The notes beneath the pieces are model-generated. The model did not search any database and was not told the origin of the DNA. It worked only from the letters and a program-made list of their open reading frames with translations. 64,000 nt of DNA from Juglans regia (Eukaryota > Streptophyta > Magnoliopsida > Fagales > Juglandaceae), in contig NW_023361327.1 of assembly GCF_001411555.2 (NCBI RefSeq), positions 159,001-223,000 on the forward strand, in the 5' to 3' direction. A program made the translations under genes and the position numbers. How positions within the stretch are numbered: position 1 is the stretch's first letter; every line of letters begins with the position of its first letter. Below, in pieces: positions 22,995-33,801 of this stretch.

Positions 22995-24733
22995 GATGTT
23001 TTCTCACATGTTCCATACACACTAGCAAAGTTATCATCATTAGCATGCAATTCCTTATCATATTCAAATCTCAACAATTTCGCATCTAAAATGAAGACAA
23101 GGACATACCTTCTTGCTAAAGCATCAACTACAAAATTTTTCATACCTTGTGTGTATTTGAATACATGAGGAAAAGTCTCAATACAATCCTCCCGCTTAGT
23201 ATGCATTCTAGTCAACAACTTACCTTGTCCCTTTAAGTGTGTCAATGACTCTTGTTTTTCCAAGAAAGGTCGATTAAGAATTGTCGCACCTGGCATAAAA
23301 TCAATGTAGTGCTCTATCTCCCTAAAAGGTGGCAATCCACAAAAGACACCACTAGGAAACATGACCTCATATCCCTGCAACAAAGAGACAACAATACTAG
23401 GCAAACATACGTCAAGTCCGTTAGGATTAAGACTCGCCTTAGCGCAAAAACTCAATTTTCTCTTTGTTTTTCTCTCACTTTCTTCACACTCTCTTTTCTT
23501 TCCACTCTCTTTTTCTTTTTCACTCTCTTTTTCACAATTACTTTTCAACTCATTCTCTCTTTTGCTTAAGGTCTTAGTCTCACCCTCTTCTTTTTTCTCT
23601 CTCATTTTTCTGTCTTTCTCCATTTCGGTCTCACTGTTTCTTTTCTTCTCAATCTCACCTTCACTCTTTCTTTTCAGCACAATCTCACTTTCACTGTCAC
23701 CTTCACTCTTACTATTAAGCTCATTCTCACTTTTTCTTGAGGTTTCAGCCTCACCCAAATCTTTTCCCTTTGGTGGTTCGGTCTTCTCCTTTGCTACAAC
23801 TTGATCATTTTTGTCCCACTTTGGTTTCCAAGAAGTACTAGAAACCGAAGTATACCTTGATGTACCCTTTCCAAAAAGCCGTCTCTCCACCTTCATAGCC
23901 ATGTGCACTATGTCCTCTACCTCCTCATAATGTTGCAATTCAACTACATTGGCTATCTCCCTATTCAACCCCCTCAAAAATCTTTTCATTATGGCCTCCC
24001 GATCCTCCACTACATTAGCCCGAATCATAGCCACCTCCATCTCCTTATAGTAGTCCTCTACACTCCTAGACCCCTGTATAAGATTTTGTAATTTTTTGTA
24101 GAGGTCTCTATAGTAGTGGCTAGGTACAAATCTCCGCCTCATGATAGCTTTCAACTCTCCCCATGTTTCTACAGGCCTCTCAAAATTCCTCCTCCTATTG
24201 GATACTAATTGATCCCACCAAATAATCGCATAATCAGTGAACTCAATTACAGCCAACTTCATCTTTTTCTCCTCAGAGTAATTATGACAATCAAATACCA
24301 ACTCTATTCTTTTCTCCCACTCTATATAAACTATAGGGTCAGTTCTACCTTGGAATGATGGTATTTTCATTTTGATGCTTCCAAGGTTCTTATCTACTCT
24401 ATCTCGACCCCCTGAGTTTGCCCTAAGGCCTCTTCCATGCCTAACTCTTCTATGTCTACCCAATCCAACTTCAGATGTTAGCACTTCCTCATCCTCACCA
24501 TACTCACCACTCTCATACCCATTCTTAATATTAGGCTCACGTCGCCTCCTATCTTTCTCTCCTTGTAGATTTCTAACCATTGCTTCTTGATTATCCATAC
24601 TATTCCTCACTTCACCTAACACGAAGTTCAACCGCTCAAAATCTTGTTGCATGGCATGCAACACAAAGGATGAGTTATCTGCTCGCCCCCTTGGTGATGA
24701 GCTACTCCGATGAGACATTACAAGGTGCTGCAC
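22995..24733 (-). pseudogene. B1 ORF, 5' part: gag, charged tract, pol fragments
   Basis: One open frame from MQHLV at 24733 (MSHRSSSSPRGR ATG at 24718) through gag, with no frameshift. Retrotrans_gag lies at about residues 115-285 (IIWWDQ, SHYYRDLYKKLQ, AMIRANVVEDREA). A Lys/Glu tract shorter than that of B2 by in-frame gaps follows, then the RT stub (GYEVMFPSGVFCGLPPF) and the RNase H tail (NFVVDALARRYVLVF), up to FASVYGTCEKTS. There B2 is inserted, and the frame continues spuriously into the B2 LTR to 22952. The fusion lacks zinc knuckle, protease and catalytic RT. The shared design with B2 and B4 argues that this is an inherited form, not random decay. Confidence 0.88.
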
Positions 24734-25588
24734 AGAAGAATGTTAGTGGTAAAAAAGAAAACCTCACACACTCCCTTACGTGTTTCAACTCGAATAATGA
24801 CACTCTACTCGTGTTTCACTCTTAATGGTTTTTTCCCGATAATAGTCTCACACTCTCTTGCCTTTTACCTCAATAGTTTTTCCACTCAAGTTCTTTCAGA
24901 ACTAAATGAACTCAATCAAGACAAGGCAACCTTGTTTTATCCCAAGAAGTAAATTAGATTCAGGAAACATGAACAAGAGAAACATGAAGGAATAAAAATG
25001 ACATGAGAATCAATGAAGTTATACGAATGAAGGAGTAACAATAAGACAAGATACCAACTTGAGTGATGTATGCAGCAACACCTTTGATCATAAGGTTTAA
25101 TAAACAAATTTCTTTCTTTCTCTTTGTTGTAACTATGTAGCAACTTTGAATATGCTACATTCTCTTTTCTTCATCTTCCTTTTTGTTTTTTTGGAATTTT
25201 CTTTTCTTTTCTTTTCCTTTCTTTTCTTTTATTTTCCTTTCTTTTCTTCTCTCTAATTCATTCACAAACAGCAATATTAAATTGTGAAAACCAACCAATT
25301 GAATTCAAACACACAAGCATGGACAATGAAGTTGAAGAGAATCAATGGAACGACACTCCAAGCAATTGACAAACTTAGAGTGTAGGAAACCCTAGAATTT
25401 TGAAACCCTAGGTGATGCAAATTTCAGCCAAATCCAAAACCCTAAGAATTTCGGCAGCCTACTTTTTGTTTCTATTTTTTTTTTTTTTTGACAACCCTAG
25501 AACAATGAAGTCCCATAATTAAATTTAAGGATGCTAGAACTAAAAGATAGAATCAGACCTGATTGGAAACCTTGCTATAAATACCAAA

Positions 25589-26303
25589 TGATATGAACCC
25601 GCGGGAATGGAATTCCCTTGAACCCACAATCAATTTGAAAACTTTCCAAGAAAGCCAAAATCAAGTCAAGGATGGAGAATCTAGACCCGATGAGAACTTG
25701 TTTCAAGAACCTAGATTATATTAAAATCTAGACCTGTTGAAGAACCCGTCTCAAGAACTCAGATTACAAAGGAGGAACGCCACAAAGGTTGTGATTTACC
25801 TTTGATAAGTTCAAAAGTTCAATTAAGAACAAGAGGAGATAAACTCAACACACAATAAATAAATTCATCAAATTTTATAAACTTCATAATCTGATTAGAA
25901 TGAGGCTACATAGAGTATTTAAAGCAAAACCTAATGAAACCCTAGCCAAAATAAACCCTCATCTTCCAAAAGTGCCCCTGGATGAACAGTGCTGCGGCTA
26001 CAGTAACCCTAACCCTAGTTCAATAAAATAATAATTTTCCCAACATGCCCTTGCATAGGTCCCCTTAAGTGCTTCCCATAATAAACTCAATTATTCTAAA
26101 CTAATAACATAAGTTCTTTAAATGAATTAAATAAGTTGGAAGCCTTCAAGTGCCCAAAGCCTTTAAGTCTTGTTGTTGCCCTTTTCATAGTTCATCAAAT
26201 GAATCAAAGCTGAATCTTCATCATTTAAGCTCTTGAACTTGTATTTGGCCAATCTGGAACATGCAACATATCTTTAAAACTAGGCCCACCTTGGTTCCCA
26301 TCA
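25589..26303 (-). repeat. 5' LTR of B1 (beta)
   Basis: 715 bp, TGATATGAACCCGCGGG to TTGGTTCCCATCA, matching the 16470-17209 LTR in subtype. One CTACAGTA unit is missing compared with its partner. Confidence 0.93.
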
Positions 26304-26505
26304 ATAATGGAATCATGTAACATTCAGCTCCAGCCTAACATGTCTTACGAAGAATGGTATGTGCAAATTAGAGGTCAAAAGGAACAAGAGCTAAGGAATC
26401 GAAAAATACCCCTATTCAAGGTGCTTTGGAACAAACCGGACTTCCAAGAAGCCACCTAGCAGAGAGAGGATTCGATGAGGACTAAATATCCTCATTTTTT
26501 TGTAT
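26304..26505 (+). pseudogene. Chromodomain-like pol end of element H, second part
   Basis: Resumes the frame interrupted by B1: MSYEEWYVQIRGQKEQELRNRK, then IPLFKVLWNKPDFQEAT. In chromovirus integrases this stretch (PVQILDRKE...IPLVKVLW-type) is the chromodomain-like tail. A stop follows. With 16250-16469 it marks the target into which B1 jumped. Confidence 0.78.
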
Positions 26506-27119
26506 CTTAGAACCATTAACGCCAATAAAATAGCTAAGAGATGCTATGTTTGATTGATCTCTTAGATGATTTAGCAATAAGAATGATTGGCATGTTTGCA
26601 ATTTTTATTTGGTGTTGTTATTGCATACCAACCATACCCATGATAATAGGGTATGGCATGAAATAGAACCACCGCACGTATGTCAACATTATCGGTAGCC
26701 AAGATTAGAAATATGAGAGAGCATAGACGCAGGAACTGGTAAGAATGGAGGGATCAAATGATTACGGCCCATTGGCAATAGATGGAAAGGTTTGAGTATC
26801 ACCGCACTCACGTGTTAGACGTAGATTTTAGAGGGAATATTTTTTTACGACAAGCTTTGTCACATGAAGAGCGACAACCTCCACATGACCCATTAGTATG
26901 GAAAGATGCTACAAGGTTGCGCATGCTCAAACTTAACTAAGAGGCAAAATCAGAATTTAGCGCCAAAAGGTTTACAGTATTTGAAACCTCTACCGATCAT
27001 ATTCTGTTTCTTGAGGAAGGCCAACCTTTGGAGGCAAAATCAGAACACATGTTGAATGAGATGAGAGTGAATATGTACTACGACCCCGATTTGGATGTGA
27101 TATTGTATGTGTCTTAGGA
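26506..27119 (+). other. Unidentified decayed sequence with a stop-broken frame
   Basis: 26713-27117 reads as 135 codons with three internal stops (MREHRRRNW at the start, FRGNIFLRQALSHEERQPPHDP in the middle, NMYYDPDLDVILYVS at the end). I recognise no domain. It ends two bases before the CACTA terminus at 27120 and may be the 3' part of H or another decayed element. Confidence 0.35.
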
Positions 27120-29267
27120 CACTACAAGAATATTGGTTTTTTGCGACCAATTAATTTTCGCCCCTACATAAATCGACGCTAATTTTTTTTTTTTTTTTTT
27201 GTGTCTAATTTTGTTTGGTCACTAGTTTTCGACACTAAATGTGAATTTGGGAACAACAAACTGTTGTGAATATTTTGCGATGATATGTTTATTTTTTGTG
27301 ACTATTTAGTTCGACGCAATATGATTATAGTGTTTTGGCGACCATATTATTTCCGTTCATACTTAAGTGACACTAATACATAATATTTTTCCATTGCAAA
27401 AGTTAGATCCAGGAAAATGAACCGTTTTACTTAATTTTTTTTCCTTCCAAATTTGGTCCTTTTGCATAACTTTACTGGACAAAAAAAGTTTGCAGCATGA
27501 TTTTATCCCCTCATTGTCCAAGAAGACTCCTCTTTTCCAGTTTATATACCCTCGTTGGCAGCAAATCCCCCAAATGTTTTCCCAAATTTTTTCTTTGCCC
27601 CAAATCTGCTGAACCAAACTAGCGTCTATCATACCAAATTTGTAGTGAAGTCATTTCAATAAATTTTGTTGAAGATCTTCACATCATTTCAATATTTTCC
27701 CCAAGTCATTCCATCATTGGTTTTATTTTGAGAAGGATCACAGACAATGGTTCAGAAGATTATTGATCACAAATATATTGAAATGATTACAGGTAGGCCC
27801 ATGCAATCGATTTCAGATCTTGTCTCTTTTTAGTGAAGAAAGGAAATACTTACAAGTGCTCAAAAAGTGTTTGCTGAAATGCTTCTTAGAGATATATTTA
27901 TTTCACTCACATATATCTTTATGGCCTCTGTTTGCTGAAATGCTTCTTAGAGAAATTGTGAGCCTTAATACTTTTGGTTTTATTGCTAGAACTGATTTCC
28001 CTTGCTTTATCTACACTTTGTGCATAGTTTTTATTTTACACTTGGCTATCATTATTTTCTAGGTTAGTGTCAAAATAATCTAGGAGTATTTGATCTATTG
28101 CAAAGTCGATGTGTGCGAATTGAGGAATGTTGTCCATGTATCTTCTTGATTAAATCTTGAACGTTACAATCTAAGCCTTTTCAACTGTCTAAGCCTCCTT
28201 AATGATCAAGAATAGAAGGTGAGTGAAGAAACATGGTACAGAGTTGGAATTAGTGTGATGGATTTTGTTTGGAAGTTAATACTAGATGATATTCCAATTT
28301 TTTATCATGTCTAGTTTTTTATAGATGGACAAAAGTTAGATGAATGTCACCGATAGGTTTAGGTCAAGGGAATATGCCGAAGGGGTTAGACAGTTTATGA
28401 GAATGGCTCGAACTCATGCTCATGGAAACAATCATGTCAAGTGTCCATGTCGTAGATATCTTAATATGGTGTTCATACCTATAAGTGAGGTCGTATGACA
28501 TCTATTTATTACTAGGATAGATCAAAATTACACGCATTGGATATTTCATGTGGAGCCAGAACCCCTGAACATTAATAGTGATGATGATAATGATAATGAC
28601 AATGATAATGATAATGTTGACGATTCTTACATCGATGACATGGACGATATGTTAGGTGACATTCATGCTGCTACCATTGTCGGTGTTAATGAAGACATGG
28701 CTGCACATATAGCGGGTCCCTCCACCATTGAACTCGAAACAACTAGTTTTGAGAAACTGTTGGAAGATACTCGTCGTCCACTTTATGATGGCTGCACAAC
28801 ATTTTCTAAACTATCATTCGCTATGAAGTTGCTCCACATCAAAACAATTGATGGGTGGAGTATAAAGTCCTTTGACATGTTGCTTAAACTATTGAAAACT
28901 GTTTTTCCCCAATCACTCTTGCAGACTCTTTCGATAAGGCACGGTCATTGGAGCGAGGCCTCCGATTTAGATACATGAAAATACATGCATGTCCAAATGA
29001 TTGCATATTATATTGGAAGGAGAATTCCAACAAGCAAGAGTGCCCTAAGTGCAAGGCATCTAGGTGGTTGTCTACCACACCTAAGCAACGACCAGTACCC
29101 CAAAAGGTTATGCTTTATTTCCCACTTAAGCCAAGGTTGCAGAGATTATTTATGTCCTAGAAAACTACCGTATCCACGAGATGGCATCAATCACAAAGGG
29201 TGGGGGATGAAAACACTTTGAGGCATCCCGTGGACTCCGAAGTGTGGACCACATTCGATAGAGAGCA
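27120..29267 (+). mobile_element. CACTA (En/Spm-type) transposon, left part
   Basis: Starts with the CACTACAAGAA terminus (preceded by GGA). Subterminal sequence is rich in TTTTTTGCGACC / TCGACGC-like motifs and has a poly-T run (27184-27200). After about 1.2 kb of non-coding sequence comes decayed transposase code. It is cut at 29268 by a C LTR. The right terminus (TTCTTGTAGTG) was not found in the window. A local 25-bp direct repeat ('tgtttgctgaaatgcttc...') sits near 27868 and 27928. Confidence 0.8.
28324..29264 (+). pseudogene. CACTA TNP2-type transposase, N-terminal fragment
   Basis: The first part reads YAEGVRQFMRMARTHAHG, then KCPCRRYLNMVF and NYTHWIFHVEPEPLN, the transposase-associated domain that precedes TNP2 in plant CACTA elements. 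An acidic Asp/Asn linker (about 28570-28650) follows. After a frameshift near 28935 comes the TNP2 start, FRYMKIHACPNDCILYWKE and CPKCKASRW, then after stops RHPVDSEVWTTFDREH, the expected continuation. Stops after MDKS and ISEVV and at least one frameshift make it non-functional. The catalytic core is missing. Confidence 0.88.
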
Positions 29268-29686
29268 TGATAGGAACCAAGGTGGGCCTACTCTTAAAGA
29301 TCTTTTGCAAGTTCCAGATGGGCCAATTACAAGATCAAGGGCCAAGAAGATCAAGGAAGCAATGCAAGGATTGGTGCAATCCACTTGGGATGAAGCCAGC
29401 AAGAGCCCAACACTAAAGATGGGTCTAAAAGAAGAAGAACCAGCTTTGATCCACTTTATTCAAGCTGTGGAAGACATGACTTAGAGATACGGCCTATTAT
29501 TATTGGAGGCTTCCAATTTGGTTAAATGATTTATTTTATTAGTTTAGAATAAGTAGGCTTGAAGATGCTTGGCTCACATGTCTTATTTCTTTTGAACTAT
29601 GTTTTTGGGAAGGCCTTGTATTTTGGCCAAGGGCTTATTTGGAAAATTACATTTTAGGAACTAGGGTTTCATCAATTTATTGTAGG
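29268..29686 (+). mobile_element. Family C LTR, left half, inserted in CACTA
   Basis: Starts TGATAGGAACCAAGG in the transposase frame. It encodes the clear pol tail RNQGGPTLKDLLQVPDGPITR and SRAKKIKEAMQGLVQSTW to VEDMT-stop. Interrupted at 29687 by B5 after ATTGTAGG. The remainder continues at 36888. Confidence 0.9.
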
Positions 29687-30472
29687 TGATGGGAACCAAG
29701 ATGGGCCTAGTCTTAAAGATCATTTGCAACTTCCGGATGGGCTAAGAAGATCAAGGAGACAATGCAAGGGTTGATGCAATCCACCTGGGACAAGTTTAGC
29801 AAGAGGCCAACATTCAAGATGGGGCTTGAAGGATGAAGATCCTGTTTTAATTCATTTGATCATCTACGGAAGAGGGCAACGACAAGACGTAAAGGCTTTG
29901 GGCTCTTGAAGGGTTTCAACTTATTTAATTCATTTAAAGAACTTATTTTATTAGTTTAGAATAATTGAGTTTATTATGGGAAGCACTTAAGGGGGCTTAT
30001 GCAAGGGCATGTTGGGAAAGTTATTATTTTATTGAACTAGGGTTAGGGTTACTGTAGCCAAGTTACTGTAGCCACGGCGGCGCTGTTCATCCAGGGGCAC
30101 TTTTGGAAGATGGGGGTTTATTTTGGCTATGGTTTCATTAGGTTTTCCTTTAAATACTCTATGTAGCCTCATTCTAATCAGATTATGATGTTTATGAAAT
30201 TTGATGAGTTTATTCATTGTGAGTTGAGTTTTACTCCTCCTGTTCTTAATTGAACTTTTGAACTTATCAAAGGTAAATCACAATCTTTGTGGCGTTCCTC
30301 CTTTGTAATCTGGGTTCTTGGGACGGGTCTAGATTTTAGTATAATCTAGGTTCTTGAAACGAGTTCTCATCGGGTCTAGATTCTCCATCCATAGACTTCA
30401 TTTTGGCATTCTTGGGAAGTTTTCAAATTGACTGTGGGTTCAAGGGAATTCCTTTCCCGCGGGTTCATATTA
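29687..30472 (+). repeat. 5' LTR of B5
   Basis: Alpha-type LTR, TGATGGGAACCAAGATGGG to GGTTCATATTA, with TATA-like TTTAAATA near 30150. Confidence 0.93.
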
Positions 30473-30775
30473 TTTGGTATTCAGAGCAAGGTTTCCTATC
30501 AGGTCTGATTCTATCTTTTAATTCTAGCATCCACAAATTTAATTCTAGGGCTTCATTGTTCTAGAGTTGATAAAAACAAAAAGTAGGCTGCCGAAATTCT
30601 TAGGGTTTTGGGTTTGTGTGTTTGAATTCAATTGGTTGGTTTTCACAATTGAATATTGCTGTTTGTGGATGAATTAGAGAAAGGAAAAGAAAAGAAAACT
30701 AGAGAAGGTTGCAAATTCAAAGTTGCTAGATAGTTACAACAAAGAGAAAGAAAGAAATTTGTTTATTAAACCTTA

Positions 30776-31581
30776 TGATGCAAACCAAGGAGCTGGACAT
30801 GCTGATCATACAAGTGGGAATAGAGCTGAATTTGCACAAGACCCTTTGTCACTTCCTAGTGGCCCAATTACAAGACTTAGAGCCAAACGTTTCAAGTAAG
30901 TACTAAATGGGCTAATCCAAGAGAATTGGGCTGATTCTAAAAAGACCAAGATGGGCTCAAATAATATTCAAAACTTAGTCCATGTCATCAAGGCAATTGA
31001 AGAGGCTAATTAGCACATAGAAATATGATGAATGTTCTGACCATTAAAGGATGTGAATTTGTTAAGTTTCAAGAATATTAAATAGGTGAATGAACTTGGT
31101 CTTGCCTGGGTACGTGAAATACATTGAATTTAGTCATTTAGTCATTTCCGGCTGCCTCTAGAAGTCCAAGAGGCCTAAAAAACGTGGGACTTGTTATGTT
31201 AATATTTGTGTTGCTTTTGAAGCTGTAGTTATGACTTTTCCTATTCTTGGAGGGTTGTTCCAAGTATATAAAGGGGTTATTTCGAGTTTTAATATCAGAT
31301 TTGAAATTTCAGAAACTTATTTGTCTTTGTGAGGTCTTGTGTTCCTCTTGGTTCTTCAAAGAACTCTTTGAACTTATCAAGTTAATTTTGTGGCGTTCAA
31401 GCTCCAAACTTTTCACCTTGATTCTGATTTCTTGGTGTGGCGTTTTCAATCCTTCGTAGTCTTGGTTTTCATCTAGTTCGGTGACTGGTCAAGGCTCAAC
31501 AAATCTTGTCAATACGATCTTGGGGTTCCAAGCCATCATTGTTATCGGGTTTCATCACAATTGTCGGTGGAGTTCATATCA
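30776..31581 (+). repeat. 5' LTR of A1
   Basis: TGATGCAAACC to GTTCATATCA. Contains a strong TATA box (31265) and the 31-bp region 'ggttgttccaag' upstream of it. Confidence 0.95.
31263..31275 (+). promoter_or_regulatory. TATA box of A1 5' LTR
   Basis: AGTATATAAAGGG, a near-consensus plant TATA box. It sits just downstream of an imperfect palindrome CTTGGAGGGTTGTTCCAAG. Conserved in every A LTR in the window, with AAAGG changed to GAGG in the 3' LTR at 35669. Confidence 0.7.
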
Positions 31582-31601
31582 TCTTGGTATCAAGAGCTTT
31601 G
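31582..31601 (+). promoter_or_regulatory. Primer binding site of A1
   Basis: TCTTGGTATCAAGAGCTTTG, adjacent to the LTR, initiator-Met tRNA type with one inserted base. Confidence 0.75.
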
Positions 31602-32008
31602 GTTCTAAGATAAGTTTGTCTATCTTTTATTTTCGTTCTATTTCCTGTTCTTTGCTGTAAAAAAAACGAAAAAAAAAAGATATTATAAAAAAAAAAAGGT
31701 GCACGATTCCTGTAAGAAAACTTCTTCCTTTCATTCTTGTATCTCACCTTATTCAAGTACTTGAACTTTTGATGAGTGTTGGTTGTTTATTTTCTGAATT
31801 GCTGCTGGATTATTTTGAAAAAGTTTCTTGAAGTTCGATTAAGAACTAAAGAAGACACAGAAGAGTGGAAAAACGCAAGAGTGTGGGAGACCATATGAGG
31901 GTAAAAGCCGTTTAGAGAGAAAACACGAGTGCAAGTGTATCAATTCTTGAGTAAAACACATGAGGGAGTGCTTGTGAGGATTCTGACTTTGTTTGCAGAT
32001 TTTAAAAC

Positions 32009-33565
32009 ATGTCTAATAATCAAGAAGAAGACACAACCGAAGAATTTCGACAACCTCCAGTTCCAAACCTCCAAATGCAAGCGATGTTAGGGGAGATGAG
32101 GCGTATGTTGAGGGCTGAATTAGAACCTATTCACGAAAGGTTGGACATGGTAGAAGCAGAAACTCCTAGGGGCCAGCAACATGACATCCACAATAGGCAG
32201 CATGGTGGGCCTAGTCCGTGGCGGAATGTTGATGGAGAGGCGGAGTCGGAGGAGTTTGATGAGCAATATTTGAACCAAGGCAGGATTGAGTGTGGGTATA
32301 GAAATAGAGAAGCTAGGATGGGTAGGCCTAGGAGGGATAACGATTTAGGAAATATAAAGATTAAAATCCCATCTTTTCAAGGTAAAAATGATCCTGAAGT
32401 TTATTTGGAGTGGGAAACTAAAATGGAGATGGTTTTTGATTGTCACAACTACTCAGAGATAAAGAAGGTTAAGTTGGCTGCAATTGAATTTACCGATTAT
32501 GCCATTGTGTGGTGGGATCAATTACTGATTAATCGGAGGAGGAATAGAGAGCCACCCGTGGACACTTGGGAGGAAATGAAAATGCTTATGAGGAAGCGTT
32601 TAGTACCCAGCCACTATTATAGGAGATTGTATAAAAAATTACAGAGGTTAATTCAAGGATCTAAAAGTGTGGATGAGTATTACAAGGAGATGGAGATAGC
32701 TATGATCCGGGCTAATGTAGAAGAGGACCGGGAAGCCACCATGGCTAGGTTTTTGCGCGGTTTAAATCGTGAGATTGCGGATATAGTCGAGATGCAGCAC
32801 TATGTTGAGTTGACAGATATGGTGCATCAAGCCATAAAGGTGGAGGAACAATTCAAACGAAAGGGATTGGCTAGGAGGGGACTGCCTATGGCTACAACCA
32901 GCTCGTGGAAGACAACTCCAAAAAGGGATGAGCAGCAACAAAATAAGCCAAAATTTGAATCCTCTAAGAATGCCAACTTAAAGACCACCACTACTTCAGG
33001 TACAATCGAGACTTCAAGTTATAAAACACGTGATATTAAATGTTTTAAATGTCAGGGGCGCGAACATATAGCCAGCCAGTGTGTAAACAAGAGGGTGATG
33101 GTGATAAATGCCCAAGGAGAGCTTGAGTCAGAAAATGAGGAAGAAGTAGATAATGATGATATGCCATCTATGGAGGATGCTGACGATGAGCAAAATGCTG
33201 TGGTTGGAGATTTATTGGTTGCAAGGCGAGTTCTCAATGTGCAGGTTAAGGAGGAAGAAAGTAACCAAAGGGAGAACTTGTTTCATACTCGGTGCTTTGT
33301 AAATAACAAAGTTTGCAGTGTCATTATCGATGGTGGGAGTTGTACAAATGTAGCCAGCACTTATTTGGTAGAGAAATTGGCTTTAACAACCTTGAAACAT
33401 CCTCAACCTTACCGGCTTCAGTGGTTGAATGAATGTGGGGGAATCAAGGTGACAAGACAAGTGTTGGTGGCATTATCTATTGGCAAATATGAGGATGAGG
33501 TGCTTTGTGATGTGATTCCTATGCACGCATTTTACTGTTGGGAAGACCATGGCAGTATGATCTGA
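32009..33565 (+). CDS. A1 gag with CCHC knuckle and protease start
   Basis: 518 residues from MSNNQEEDTTEE. This start is the first ATG after the leader, and family B gag begins comparably. Retrotrans_gag occupies about residues 118-285 (IPSFQGKNDPEVYLEWETKM, IVWWDQLLINRRRN, AMIRANVEEDREATMARF). A CCHC zinc knuckle, CFKCQGREHIASQC, lies at about 344-357 and would bind the RNA genome. The aspartic protease begins after about residue 400, with IIDGGSCTNVAS at about 437 (the usual Asp-Ser/Thr-Gly reads Asp-Gly-Gly). A small deletion near 33528 shifts the frame and ends the ORF at HGSMI. The lost frame continues as LLGRPWQYDLRVTHDG downstream. Confidence 0.88.
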   Translation: MSNNQEEDTTEEFRQPPVPNLQMQAMLGEMRRMLRAELEPIHERLDMVEAETPRGQQHDIHNRQHGGPSPWRNVDGEAESEEFDEQYLNQGRIECGYRNREARMGRPRRDNDLGNIKIKIPSFQGKNDPEVYLEWETKMEMVFDCHNYSEIKKVKLAAIEFTDYAIVWWDQLLINRRRNREPPVDTWEEMKMLMRKRLVPSHYYRRLYKKLQRLIQGSKSVDEYYKEMEIAMIRANVEEDREATMARFLRGLNREIADIVEMQHYVELTDMVHQAIKVEEQFKRKGLARRGLPMATTSSWKTTPKRDEQQQNKPKFESSKNANLKTTTTSGTIETSSYKTRDIKCFKCQGREHIASQCVNKRVMVINAQGELESENEEEVDNDDMPSMEDADDEQNAVVGDLLVARRVLNVQVKEEESNQRENLFHTRCFVNNKVCSVIIDGGSCTNVASTYLVEKLALTTLKHPQPYRLQWLNECGGIKVTRQVLVALSIGKYEDEVLCDVIPMHAFYCWEDHGSMI

Positions 33566-33801
33566 GGGTTACGCATGATGGATTCACAAATAAGTATTCT
33601 TTCACTCTTAATAGGCAACCTATTACTCTTGTGCCATTAACTTCAAAACAGGTCAGGGAGGACCAATTAAAGTTACAAAGTTCGAATGAATAAAAAAAAG
33701 AAAAGGGAAGGAAAGCCGAAACTGAAAAAAAAGACTTAAAAAAAAAAAGAAAGAAAAACATTGATCAGAGTGAAAAAGAAAGAGAGAGGATTTCGGCTAT
33801 A

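Larger units (their letters stand above)
16470..26303 (-). mobile_element. Element B1 (family B gypsy), containing nested B2
   Basis: Minus-strand element bounded by two beta-subtype LTRs, 16470-17209 (3' LTR, 740 bp) and 25589-26303 (5' LTR, 715 bp), with a perfect 5-bp target duplication ATAAT (16465-16469 and 26304-26308). Element B2 sits inside at 17963-22994 with its own duplication. Without B2, B1 is about 4.8 kb, too short for a full gag-pol. Its 3' internal part (17210-17962) is beta-like, whereas its 5' internal part (22995-25588) is alpha-like, so B1 looks chimeric. Confidence 0.95.

Noticed and set aside
27820..28062. 80-codon frame in the CACTA element
   Set aside because: No domain, lies in non-coding subterminal sequence and spans a local direct repeat.
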